DNA of 64,000 nucleotides from Antilocapra americana (lineage: Eukaryota; Chordata; Mammalia; Artiodactyla; Antilocapridae): contig ML662442.1 in assembly GCA_007570785.1 (NCBI GenBank), positions 34,767,909 through 34,831,908 on the forward strand, written 5' to 3'. The notes under the pieces were generated by a model. It was not told the DNA's origin, ran no database searches, and saw only the letters and a list, made by a program, of their open reading frames with translations. Positions 11,855-22,590 of the stretch are shown here, piece after piece. Positions within the stretch are counted from its first letter, which is position 1; the number at the start of each line of letters is the position of its first letter. The position numbers were made by a program, and so were the translations under genes.

Positions 11855-12233
11855 ATGTTCAGTCACTAAGTTGTGTCCAACACTTTGTAACCCCATGGAC
11901 TGCAGCACACCAGGCTTCCCTGTCCTTCACTCTATCCTGGAGTTTGCTCAAACTTATGTCCATTGAGTCAGTGATGCCATCCACCGCCTCATCCTCTGTC
12001 AGCCCCTTCTTCTCTTACCCTCAATCTTTCCCAGCATCAGGGTCTATTCCAATGAGTTGGCTCTTCACATCAGGTGGCCAAAGTATTGGAACTTCAGCTT
12101 CAGCATCAAGCCTTCCAATGAATATGCAGGGTTGATTACCTTTAGCACTGACTGGTTTGATCTCCTTGCAGTCCAAGGGACTCTCAAGAGTCTTCTCCAG
12201 CACCACAGTTCAAAAGCATCAATTCTTCAGTGT
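11855..12233 (-). mobile_element. BovB 3' fragment, antisense, inside L1M
   Basis: It starts with the reverse complement of the BovB 3' end ('gttcagtcactaagttgtgtcc') and runs to 'cagttcaaaagcatcaattcttcag'. The minus strand keeps 'ILWPPDVKSQLIG'- and 'LQSKG'-type readings in shifted frames, so ORF2 is broken. It is 5'-truncated to about 380 bp. It lies between two parts of one old L1 (10985-11853 and 12234-12350). I could not identify a clean TSD. Confidence 0.88.
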
Positions 12234-12350
12234 TGCTTCTGGGCATTCTTATTTTTCCCTGATTTTATGTGTCTGTTCCTGCACCAGTACCATGCTTTTT
12301 ATTGCTGTGGTACAGTTTGCATTAAAAAGAATAAATTAAAAAATTTCTTC
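12234..12350 (-). mobile_element. Old L1M LINE, antisense, second part
   Basis: 'ttttatgtgtctgttcctgcaccagtaccatgc' followed by 'attgctgtggtacagtttgca' is the L1 ORF2 stretch that normally comes directly after the 'cactgatctctgatgtcac' segment at the end of the first part. This supports a single L1M copy interrupted by BovB. Confidence 0.6.
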
Positions 12351-12784
12351 TACTTTCTCAGAAATTTCTAGAAGGACAAAATGTCTATTGGCTGTATTTT
12401 TCCTTCAATATAAAATCTGCTATATTCAAGCATGCTGAAAATAACACATTAAAAAAAAACAACTGTCTATGTATAATTGTGCTCTGCATTGAAACCGCTC
12501 AAACCTGGTATTGGTATGTTAGTGTAGGGACTGGCAGCAGTATTTTAATATTTGATTTAGACTGAAGCTCAGCCAGCCGCATATTCCTCCATAGTCTTTA
12601 TATTGTCCATCACTTCTCAAGAACTTAATGTGAAATAGTTCATTAGCTCTTAACCAAAATCCTTTATAATACTCTATTTCTTTCCCTGCCCATCCTACTC
12701 CTTTTTTCTTACCTCTACTAGCAAAAAGTTTATGAAAGGGTTTGATAAACGTGAAGGTTCTTATCCATTACATTGCCAATATAA
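12351..12784. other. No gene recognised
   Basis: Plain AT-rich sequence with a short A run (12451-12460). Nothing assignable. Confidence 0.5.
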
Positions 12785-12797
12785 AGAGTGGTGTTTT

Positions 12798-12923
12798 GGG
12801 GACTTCCTCCATGGTCCAGTGGTTAAGACTCTGCTTTTCCAATACAGGGAACTCAGGTTTGATCCCTGACTGAGAACTAAGATCTCACATGCCTACAGGA
12901 TAGGCCCTCCCCACCAAAAAATC
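12798..12923 (+). mobile_element. CHR-type SINE (cetartiodactyl, tRNA-derived)
   Basis: It begins 'gggacttcctccatggtccagtggttaag' and continues with the pol III B-box-like 'ggtttgatccctgac' and 'gaactaagatctcacatgcc', ending in A/C-rich sequence. This is the CHR/SINE2 layout of cetartiodactyls, different from Bov-tA. The flanking direct repeats at 12785-12797 and 12924-12936 match at 11 of 13 positions ('agagtggtgtttt' versus 'agagtaatgtttt'). Confidence 0.85.
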
Positions 12924-12944
12924 AGAGTAATGTTTTACAGAAAA

Positions 12945-13182
12945 TAATAGCAATAAAGCTTTGTGTTTATATAATGCTTTATAAGTTTATGCAGTAAGAA
13001 TGTATTCCTTCCTTTACTGATGAGAACTCTGACTCAATAACTTTTCTTATCCTAAATTATAAACAAGGAATCTGAGACTTAGTGTGTTTCTCTTACTCTT
13101 TTGAAATACTAGGGCCGAGTGAAAGGCAGAATCAGAACTGGACCTCAGATTTCTTCTCCTTTAGCATGCTGATGCCATTTCA
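12945..13182 (-). mobile_element. MIR-like remnant, antisense
   Basis: 'tttatataatgctttataagttta' at the left, then 'caaggaatctgagactta' near 13065 and 'gtgaaaggcagaatcagaactgg' near 13120, follow the reverse-complement MIR order (body, core, head side). It is diverged, so family and limits are approximate. Confidence 0.5.
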
Positions 13183-14510
13183 TTGTTTGTACTGACAGAG
13201 AAGCCTTGTCTACTCCAGCAAATCACAGAGAGACCCCTATAATCCACTAGAGGTTGCATTAAACTAGTACCTCTGGGTAAGAAAGATGACCATGCATAAT
13301 GTTTTTATGCCTGATTTATAGAAGAATATAGTATGGCTGTCGGGCAAACCAGATTGTGGTAACAAGAGCATTAATAATCCTCTATTGGCAATATTGTTTT
13401 AATATTACCAAGTATTCACTCTCCTTGTTAAATCCTTTTTTCTCCCTGGCTCAGCTTATGTCGTACATTTTCTGAATTTGCACACTTATGCCAGATAAAA
13501 GCTTTCCCTCACAGACAAAAGTTGGCAAACACACATATCGAGACCAATGCAAGAGGTACTGTGGCATTTGTGAGGCTTAGAATATTAGGAACATATGATC
13601 ACTGATAATAAACAGACTAGGAAAAACTAAAAATGTGCACATTACACCCTAATTTTCCGAAACTGTGATGTAGGAAGGTGGGAAATCTTTGATTTGTTGT
13701 CTCTAACAACTTTCTCACCAAAATGAAGATAACAAAATAATTTAAATATATCTAAATATTTTAAATATCCATGAAGAAATGAGTGATAAGATAAAATCTA
13801 TTTTTTGTGTTCTTCATTACATCATATATATACAATGCATTTTGTGTATATATATATCTCCTAGGGACAAGGCTGAGCCCCTGCACCTCTGTAATAATCT
13901 CTATTACCACTATCTTTATCTCAATAACTCTTTCCCAGGAGTACTTCTGGGTCCTATGAAAATAACAAATAATGTAGCCTCTTAACATCTTCTCATAGCA
14001 CTATGATCTATTTTATACATTACTTTCACATTAATTTTTATGTCAAACAATTCCATTGAAGATTTTACTTCCCTAATTAAGATTTGTGAGCCTCTGAACA
14101 GCCCAAGGACAGATTTTGATGACCTAGGCACATTCACCATGCCACTCTGCCTGCTTTTTTATGGCTATGCCTCTGTTATGTATGGTTGGCTTTTAATTGC
14201 TCCAGAGCCTTCAGATAACATGTCAGCAGAGTACATTTCTAACCAGCTTCTCCAGCAACCACACTGGTTCAATGTTGGATGCTTTATGTATGTCACAAGC
14301 AAGATCCATTTATATCTACCCTAGTCAAAATTCATTTGCTTCAACTTTTATTATATTTAAATGTTTGACATCAGAGCATGACTCAAGGTATAATGATGGA
14401 AAAAGGAATTTACAAGCATCCTTTTGCACAGTTCTGATAAGCACAAATATCAGTTGCCATGATTTAGTTAAGTCTCATCTACCAATAACACTTCAAATTT
14501 CAACCATCAA
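13183..14510. other. No gene recognised
   Basis: The only structured part is a TA/TG-rich stretch at 13822-13858. A 94-codon plus-strand frame at 14040-14324 has no recognisable domain and no initiation or splice support that I can see. Confidence 0.5.
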
Positions 14511-14514
14511 TGTA

Positions 14515-14572
14515 TTAGCTGTGAGTGCCTAGTCTTATTATTAGCTGTGAGTACTTAGCTGTGAGTACTTAT
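14515..14572. repeat. Short tandem repeat, three copies of a 12-nt unit
   Basis: 'ttagctgtgagt' occurs at 14515-14526, 14541-14552 and 14555-14566. The last two copies are nearly contiguous and share the 'acttagctgtgagtactta' context. No function is inferred. Confidence 0.85.
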
Positions 14573-14859
14573 TGGGTGAGAACTTGGAAGCTACTCTCAG
14601 TGCACAAATCACTACATACGTAACAGATGGCCTTAGATGAGGGACCAATCACATCACTTCTTTCTAAGTCTGTCAGTGATTGGTCACTGCATATCTGTTA
14701 ATTTGGTTCACCCACAGACAGCAAAAGGTACAGTTACTTCCTTCTCTCCCAGTGATAAAATGCATGCGACGTTTTACAAAAATGGACATTCAGGAGAGGA
14801 ATCGAAGTGCAGCGAACAAATGCTGAATGATAATGCTGGAAGTAAAATATGAATTGGAC

Positions 14860-15245
14860 GAAAATGGATGTGTAAAGAAATGGCTGATCTGGGCATGTTG
14901 ACATGATCCTAGTTGGAGACAGTCTGCGTAGAAGCCAGAACTTAGCAAAGGGAAACTTTATATAAATGAAGAAAGTGGTAATGACAAAAAGGATAAAGAC
15001 TGTCCAGAGGAACAATGCAGGCAAAGCACTTCACATGAAAGCAACTCCTGCAGTTATTTCACAACACTGAAATCACAAAGGATGAAATGTCAGAAGCATA
15101 TTCAAAGTTGGGAAGAAGCATGATGGTTCTCCAAGACTTAGGAAAAAAAAATGGGTAGCTCCGTATCTTGTTATATGACAAGAAGAAAGCAAGCGCTGTT
15201 CAAACAACCACTTGATACGTTTTTTAAATGTTAAATAAAACACTG
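14860..15245 (+). pseudogene. Probable Tigger-like (pogo) transposase C-terminus, decayed
   Basis: In the plus strand near 15174-15230 the reading is YDKKKASAVQTT and then, after a single-base shift, LDTFFK followed by a stop. A lysine-rich segment ending in QTTLD-x-F-F-K is the usual C-terminus of Tigger/pogo transposases in mammals. Upstream codons (about 14965-15110) are rich in Asp, Glu and Lys, as expected for the acidic tail. The catalytic DDD domain was not recognised, and stops and frame shifts are frequent. Family-level assignment is tentative; the AT-rich 3' part may extend to about 15375. Confidence 0.4.
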
Positions 15246-15375
15246 TAATTCTCATTATTTCAAGTGCTTGAAATTACAGTATAAATTTTACATTAAAATG
15301 TATTAATGTTTTAAACCAGCATTAGCAGAATTTTTAATGTTCCAACAAAATTTTCGAAAGTCGCAGAACAATTGT

Positions 15376-16520
15376 AATTTTCCCTTTTGATTGTTGTTAT
15401 GATTACTTTACACAGTCTCCGTTTATATGTTCATTTTTGCAGTCCCATACTGTGCAAAATGAGGAATACACACACAGAGACGCAAATGTGTATATCTGTG
15501 TGGTGGTGGTGTGTGTGTATTGTGGGATATGAAAATTACAAGTCTTTTCAAGTAAAATTTATATGTGAAGTTTATAAAATATAAAATGACTAAGCCCACA
15601 TATATTTTATATTCAAGTTGTAGATAACTAAAAAAGTCATGAAAAGCAATAGTTTTATTGACATGGTTATATTTATAAAACCTTAATTGGAGCTTCTCAA
15701 AGTTTTTCTTTGAATTCAAATGTTTTCAATAGAGTTTTAAAATGGTCGTATAACCAAGTATTGAGTTCATATCTCTCTGCCAAGTTTACCAACCTCGCTG
15801 GCAAGTGCACCTATATGGCAGTATAGCAGCAAGCACTTTCCGAGCCATCCTGCTGAAAGGAACATTAAGTGGTTTCAACAGTGAATTTCAGCCACTCATA
15901 TTGAATACTATGCTGCAATCCTTTGCCTTCTAGAAACAGGATCTTTAACACATCCTGCCTGCTATGATTCTGTGACTCAGTTATCATACAGATATGAACA
16001 AACCATACTCAATAATGGAATGCATATTGCAATCCATTGTGCAAATAAAATGTCAAATTTTCCTTGATATTGAAGTTTTGTAGAGCAAGATATTACCAAT
16101 ATCTATTTTCAGGGTTAGGGCTATCAAAAGTTGTTCATCTGTATACATGTATGCTACTTTAAAAAACACACACACACAAAAAAAACAGAACACAAAACCC
16201 TCTTGTAGTACTGAAATCTTGTCCACAGTATTCACATGTACAGTGAATACTGCTCAATCAATAGACTGGAGAATGGAAAGTTCAAATCACTGTAATGTTC
16301 TTCATAACCCACAGTTACTCTACATTAGTCTTCAAATATTAAAGTTTTGCAAAAATAGGCACCAATAGAATTGCTTTTAATATACTTCTTAATGAATTAG
16401 AAGACATTTTAAGATATTCTTAATGAAGAATAGCCATTGTAGACTTCCCATTAACAATGATGGTTAATGGGAATTTCTGCCTGAAGGGAAAAAGTGCCAG
16501 ATTTCAAGATTTATTGTTAA
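15376..16520. other. No gene recognised
   Basis: It contains small TG-rich (15485-15522) and CA/A-rich (16164-16190) stretches. Open frames of 60-98 codons are low-complexity or featureless. Confidence 0.5.
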
Positions 16521-16526
16521 TATATA

Positions 16527-16546
16527 TGTGTGTGTATACACACACA
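16527..16546. repeat. 20-bp perfect palindrome in TG/CA repeat
   Basis: 'tgtgtgtgtatacacacaca' is self-complementary around 16536/16537. It arises where a TG run meets a CA run through 'gtatac'. It could form a small cruciform or stall polymerases, but it is most simply a microsatellite by-product. Confidence 0.95.
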
Positions 16547-16641
16547 CACTTTAATTTGCAGCAAATGCTATTTCCAAGGAATCCTGTGGTTTGGAAGATT
16601 TTGACCAACTGTTGTAAGGAAAGGCAAAAATTACCCACTGG

Positions 16642-16698
16642 TAATTTCATCCTTAGGCTTTGAGGCTAAATTCATCCTTAGCTAAATTCATCCTTAGG
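16642..16698. repeat. Three imperfect copies of a 'taaattcatccttagg' unit
   Basis: Copies lie at 16642-16657, 16667-16681 and 16682-16698. A local tandem duplication is likely. Confidence 0.8.
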
Positions 16699-17144
16699 TT
16701 TTGGGGCTCCAGTGTGTTCTGAGGAGTTTGCTCTCTAAAAAACTGAACTGAACTGAAATATCTACCTTACTCCAATAACTCTCTCCTAACCTGTCATCTC
16801 TAAAGTTACTACCTGAACATGGTTGAATTTCAGTCTGTATCGACCCCTTGACAGCAAGATGATCCATATAGTCTTTACCCTGTAAAATGCATTTTCATTA
16901 TTTCTACTTATCTCTTAAGATTTTATGGGTAGGCTTTGGGTTTTATGTTTCAGACTTAATGAAGGAACTGTCTGCCTTTTTTCAAACCCTTCATGCCCTT
17001 ATAAGCAGCAATCAAATCCCATTTGGCACTTAAGTTAAAAACAGGCAATTTACAAAATTTGTGGCTTGCATATTGAAACTTATCACCATTTACAATTTAA
17101 ATGCATAACTCTAAAAAGCCTTAGAAATGTGAACTTGCAGAGAG
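16699..17144. other. No gene recognised
   Basis: Plain intergenic sequence. A (CTGAA)3 run at 16743-16757 resembles the pentamer tail of BovB, but no BovB body adjoins it. Confidence 0.5.
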
Positions 17145-17247
17145 ATGGTTAAGAGGTTACAGTATAAGAAATGGAGTCAGCAATCCTGAGTTCACTGAAT
17201 AATATTTATAGTCATACAAACTCTATTCTCAGTTTTTTTCATCTATT
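17145..17247 (+). mobile_element. MIR SINE, sense, part 1
   Basis: 'aatggagtcagcaatcctgagttcactg' matches the MIR head region ('ggagtcagac..cctgggttc'), followed by 'actctattctcagtttttttcatctatt', the MIR 'cctcagtttcctcatctgta' segment. The element is then interrupted by a Bov-tA and resumes at 17463. Confidence 0.75.
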
Positions 17248-17462
17248 GTGTGTGTGTCTGTGTATCAGTTGCTCAGTTGTGTCTAATTCTTTGTGACTCT
17301 ATGGACTGTAGCCTGCCAGGCTCCTTTGTCAGAGTTCTCCAGGCAAGAATATTGGAGAGGGTTACCATTCCTTTCTCCAGGGGATCTTCCCAACTCAGGG
17401 ATCAAACCTGGGACTCCTGCATTGTGGGCAGATTCTTTACCATCTGAGCCACCAGGGAACCT
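17248..17462 (-). mobile_element. Bov-tA SINE, antisense, inside MIR
   Basis: On the minus strand it starts with the tRNA-like head ('ggttccctggtggctcagat') and includes the 'gggtttgatccctgagttg' box and the 'caggagtcccagg' segment, ending in a TG-rich tail at 17248-17260. It is essentially full length. TSDs are 'tttttcatctatt' (17235-17247) and 'ctttttatctatt' (17463-17475), the duplicated MIR target. Confidence 0.92.
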
Positions 17463-17592
17463 CTTTTTATCTATTAAATGGGTATAATATAATTTATGCT
17501 GCATAGTGTTTTTAAGAGGATTAAATGAGATGATGCATATCTTTATACTTAATGGCAGATAATAAGCACCAAAGTATTTTCAGCTATTGCTA
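17463..17592 (+). mobile_element. MIR SINE, sense, part 2
   Basis: It resumes as 'atctattaaatgggtataat' and continues with 'gaggattaaatgagatgatgca' and 'aataagcaccaaagtatttt', the normal MIR order after the segment ending at 17247. Together with part 1 this is a near-complete MIR. Confidence 0.8.
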
Positions 17593-17701
17593 GAACTTAA
17601 TAATTTATAACCAGACCTACAAGTTTTGCCTGGGACAATGCCAAACCAGACAGTATATGGGGCTTAAAATAAATTACCTCAGGAAAATCAGGATGTATGA
17701 T

Positions 17702-18514
17702 TCAGCTCAGTTCAGTGGCTCAGTCATGTCCGAGTCTTTGTGACCCCATGGACTGCAGCACTCCAGGCTTTTCTCTACATCACCAACTCCTGAAGCTTGC
17801 TCAAGCTCATGTCCATTGAATTGGTGATGCCATCCAATGATCTTATCCTCTGTCATCCCCTTTTCCTCCTACCTTCAATCTTTCCCAGCATTAGGGTCTT
17901 TTCCAGTGAGACAGCTCTTCTCATCAAGTGGCCAAAGTATTGGAGCTTCAGCTTCAGCATCAGTCCTTCCAATGAATATTCAGAGTCGATTTCCTTTAGG
18001 AGGGACTGATTTGATCTCCTTGCAGCCCAAGGGACTCTCAAGAGTCTTCTCCAACACCACAGTTCAAAAACATCAATTCTTCAGCACTCAGCTTTCTTTA
18101 TGGTCCAACTCTCACATCCATACATGACCACTGGAAAAACCATAGCCAGATGGACTATAACTAGTCCATGATTAGATGGACTTTTCTTGGCAAAGTGATG
18201 TCTCTGCTTTTTAATATGCTGTCTGGGCTTGTCATAGCTTTCCTTCCAAGGAGCAAGCATCTTTTAATTTCATGGCTGCAGCCACCATCTACAGGATTTT
18301 GGAGCCCAAGAAAATAAAATGTGTCATTGTTTCCACTGTTTCCCCATCTATTTTTCATGAAGTGATGAGACCAGATGCCATGATCTTAGTTTATTGAATG
18401 TTGAGTTTTAAGTCAGATTTTTCACTCTCCTCTTTCACTTTCATTAAGAGGTTCTTCAGTTCTTCTTCACTTTCTGCCATAAAGGTGGTGTCCTCTGCAG
18501 AAGCCTAGTTATTA
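17702..18514 (-). mobile_element. BovB 3' fragment, antisense
   Basis: It starts with the 'cagctcagttcagt' pentamer tail complement and the 3' end, and runs through the ORF2 C-terminal region. The minus-strand translation shows 'LMLKLKLQYFGHLMRR' and '[15 protein letters not shown]', then 'FYFLGLQNPVDGGCSHEIKR' further upstream with frame changes. It ends in the code for the RT-distal 'MAESEEEL' part, with the YADD region lost. About 810 bp; dead. Confidence 0.93.
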
Positions 18515-21500
18515 GTATGTGGTTTTTAAATTAGTTTATTTATGGCAACTGCAACTAATGTTTCTATCCATCCATTCGTAAATCTTTCTGTGTATCTCAA
18601 CTATCCAAAATGGCAGATATGTAAATTATATGATGAAACTAGCAAATGGTACACCATAACCAAAATCTCTGTGGCCTTACAATGGATTGCTGGAGCGGGT
18701 GAGCTCCAAGTATGGTTGGTAGACATGATAATGACAGTAACTCAATTCATCACGGCCAGCACAAAGGTGGGCAATCCAGTTTCTAGATCTGAGTTCTGTA
18801 TAGCAACCTTCCTAACTTCTTCAAAGCCTTCATTGCTATTATTTTTTATTTGCATAAATTTGATTTGCATAAACTTAGGGCTATGAAAGTTGTTATAATT
18901 CATATTATTATGTGGATTCCAATTGATAGTTATGTGCTTTTCAACCAAATTCAATGGTTCTTGTGTAAGTAAATTTTGAGTTAAATAATTCTTACCCATG
19001 AAACTCATTTTACTCTTCAGATAAAACATTTATTTTTATAGGTACAAACTCTAGAAACATGATAGCATTTTTCTTCCTAGAGCTAGAAAGATGTAATAAG
19101 AAACCAAACACATTTATGCAAACATGGCGCTAGCAGCTGGATAATGTCAAAATTCCTTCATTTATTTCTTTAGATTTACCAACAATTATGGGCATGTTTT
19201 AAAGCGACTTTCAGAGTTTGAACATACTTTATTTCTATAATCAGAGTATACTCCAAACAGATGGATTAAGAAAATGTGATCATTGACCTGTGAACTGACA
19301 GTTGGGAGCAATTGGGGGAGAATATGCAAAGTAGGAGGGTTGCTGGAAATTTCCTCCTTATATACCACGTTTAGGAGTTGAAGAAGCATAACTATTATGC
19401 TCTTTTGACTAGTGGTGGCAAGCATATTCGTTAGTTGTAGGCTTAGCGCCAGACCTGGGATAAAGGAATCCTGGGTGTCAGCTAGTATTTTCACTTAACC
19501 TATGGGGTTCAGTGTTTTCTTCTTAATATAAGAGAATTGATGTAGATCATCTTTAAGATACATGCTTGATCTGTAATTCAGTGCTTCTAGGACTTTCTTG
19601 ACAATTTAGGAGAAACAAATCCTACTTCTGGGATAATAAATCCTATCATTGCATGATGCAACAGAGAAAATTGAAGAGAGAGAGAGAAACTCTCAAGAGT
19701 CAGAACCAAGCCCCTTGATGATGTCCTTGTTTGGACATGTTTGCAGTAGGGACTGTAGGCATTTTTACTTAAGATCAAGGTCAACAGTTACCACAGTTGT
19801 CCTGAATTACTGTTAGTACTAAGCAGTCGACTACATAAGTTCCTGTGGGCCTAAAAATCCTTCACATCTCAGCATCTTGGCATTCCTTGGAGCCACTTGA
19901 TACTTCTGCCTGTTTCTCAAGATCAGTCTTGACACAGTAAGTCATATAGGAAGGTGCACTTGGCATATAGTCAGTCCATCATTCACTGCAGGATGACCAG
20001 TTTACGTTTAGTGAAAGAATTGATGAAGTTTAATTCCACCAAAATGGAATAAAGTTGGACTATCTGGATGTTACATTAGAAAAAGAAATTCTTTTTCTAT
20101 GTGGGAAAGAGAATTAAAAGAGATTTTAATGTACTCTTTCCTTCAAACCTCTGATTTCAGAGACCAACCCTTCATTTTATTGTTGTATACTGTCTTCCTT
20201 TCTTTTGTTTTTTCATGTAAATATCATCTTTCTGACCTTTCAGAATCACTTATTGTGTGACACTCATCCTGAATATATTTTTGAGTTGTATTTAAATAGT
20301 ATGATAATAGAATTTCTTATTACTCTATCTCTAAGCTTTGGGCACAATCAGAGATCTATTCTTTAGAAATTTGGCCTCACATATGTGACTCACAAGAGGA
20401 GAAAGTAGTCATGACCTCATCCTCAGACACCTATCAAAGGTGAAGAAAAACAGGACCAAGTCATGCTGACATCCACACTAAGGACATTGCAGAGGAGGTT
20501 ACTCAGTGTCTGCCAAGACCATAGACATGCTTCATCATACGTCCCACTAGGAACACTGAAAGTTCAAACTGAAGGAAATTTTAATATGATTGTAGCTACA
20601 GAACAAATATTTTATACCTCTAAGAATAATATGCTTTTTTGGTGAGTTGACATTTCCTGGCCTGCTTTCCTGCATGAAGAAGCTCAAGTTTCAGTACATT
20701 AAATTTATGATGCCACTTGGGCCTGCCAAGGGAACTTAAACAGATACTTGATGTCCTAAACTGAAATCGTATTTTTAAAACCAACTCTATTTTGTGTAAA
20801 ACTGAGCTATGTACTTGAAAAAAAAAAAAGCAGTAAGTACTCTGCATTTATCCCATTTCCAGATCAGGATGCTGGAGTCTTTTTATAATTGGTTGAGAAA
20901 ATGTAATTTTAGCCACTGAAAGTTGGACTTCAAATTTTATACTCAGTTAGAGGTTTCATTAAGCTTCATGTCATGTGAATTTGATTCCATGTCTATTTCT
21001 TTAATTCTTGCCAACTACAGCAGCCTTGAAATACTTGCCTACTATAGTATTGTGCTTTGCATAGTAATTCCCAAAACAAATCAAATTTAAACTTTGTCAG
21101 TTGGGATTTTTTGTTTTGTTTTGTCTTTTAATCTCTCTTCTTATGAAGACTATTCTCACCTTGGTAAAAATAATCAATTTCATATGGGTCCTGGTGCCAA
21201 TGTGCTGCTCTCAGACTGGGAAACTTTTCTTGGTGAATCTGAAACAAATACTGCCAGACTTCCTAGGATCCCTAGTCATTGTGGAATGTCTTTTGTTTCT
21301 CATTGTGCAATCTCAGGAGCCCTGGGGGAATATAATTCTTATGTACTGGAAAGTCTTGAGAGCTACAAAGTATTGCCTTAGTGCAAGTCACTAGGTCTGG
21401 AGGAAAGCATGGTGACTTGGGAAAAGCTCTAAGTAAAATATCATTTTGTTTTGTTTTGTTTCTGAATATTTGGAGGGATTGTGTTAGAAATACCAAACCA

Positions 21501-21764
21501 GTAGGAAAAGATTTATACATCAAGGCACAACACATCAGATTAAAGAGAACTGAGTTGTTTGAGTTCTCAGATATTTTCTCAAGGATCTAAATACTTTGGC
21601 GTTCTCGTCTGTGGGGGCAAGGGTGGGAAACACCTTACTCTTGCAACAAGTAAGATTTTTTACTCCTAAGTGAGGGCCTAGCACAGTTTCTGATTCAATA
21701 GTAAGTGCCCTTAAAAAGTGGTTGTTATATTTCCTTGATATGTTGTGACTTTCAACAGTTAAAA
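18515..21764. other. 3.2 kb without a recognisable feature
   Basis: No transposon family, RNA or gene was recognised. A GA run lies at 19676-19687, an A run at 20818-20829, and TTTTG repeats at 21110-21122 and 21446-21462. Open frames of 95-114 codons (18542-18886, 21094-21381 and 21101-21394 in a second frame, all plus; 19186-19494 minus) show no motif. Two overlapping frames at 21.1-21.4 kb reflect low stop density only. Confidence 0.5.
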
Positions 21765-22065
21765 TATTCTTTTTGTCCATTATGATGTTTTTCGCTTTAA
21801 ATTCTATTTGGTCTTATGTTAAAAATGTTATACTGGCAATTTTATCCTGTATTTTTTATACACATGATCATTCTTTGATTTTCACACTTTCCACGTACAC
21901 CCTTTTTTTCTTGTTAACATTATACCTTGGGATCTTCTTCTTAAACAGATATGAAAACCTGTATCTTTTGATTGTGTTTATTCCCTTATATTTGACTCTT
22001 ACTCATTTATTAGCTCTAATTGCTATTGTACTTTCTTGTGCACATGTGTCTGTGTGTCTGTATGT
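21765..22065 (-). mobile_element. Probable old L1 ORF2 fragment, antisense
   Basis: 'tgatgtttttcgctttaaattctatttggtctt' followed by 'aatgttatactggcaattttatcc' resembles the reverse complement of an internal L1 ORF2 segment. The remainder is strongly diverged. The plus-strand 103-codon open frame here is the antisense shadow of this fragment. Confidence 0.4.
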
Positions 22066-22337
22066 GAGACTTTTAGTGTCCTGAGTTCCATGGCCAGCTA
22101 GCTAATATGAGTTGAACTTAGTTACTACGGTGGACAAGGTGACACCTTTCTTAGGCTACCCAATGGCAGCTGCTTTCTGGCTTAGCCCAACTGAGGGCAA
22201 TGTGAGAAGAGAACACAACACAAATAGAATGCTCGCCAACTTAGTCTGCCTTAGTTGGATATTTCCTTCCTGTCAAGGCTCTTGTTCCCTTTCTGATCTT
22301 TCTTAAAGTTTCAAGTTTTTCCCTTGAATATCTTAGG

Positions 22338-22465
22338 ACCAATGCTTCTCTACCCTCACTGCACATTATTACCATGTAGGGAATATCTAGGATGTATCAA
22401 TGGTATAGTGTCACCTTAAGGAATTCCAGTTTAATTGATGTAGAATGAAATATGGGAATTGGTAG
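22338..22465. mobile_element. MER5A-type hAT-Charlie fossil, left part
   Basis: 'ccaatgcttctctaccctcactgcacattattacc' fits the MER5A terminal region ('agtggttctcaaactttagtgtgcatcagaatcacc'). 'ggaattccagtttaattgatgtagaatg' fits its middle. The element is split by an L1 and ends at 23494. It is non-autonomous and has no coding capacity. Confidence 0.65.
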
Positions 22466-22544
22466 GTTTTTTGTTTTTGTTTTTTTAGTGTATAGTTGAT
22501 TTATAGTGTTGTGTTAGTTTCAGGTCTACAGCAAAATGAATCAG

Positions 22545-22590
<46 letters not shown>

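Noticed and set aside
18542..18886. 114-codon plus-strand frame as a host gene
   Set aside because: No motif, no similarity I recognise, no splice or start context; consistent with chance.
21094..21394. Two overlapping plus-strand frames of 95 and 97 codons
   Set aside because: Overlap of two unrelated frames in a low-stop stretch; no evidence that either is used.
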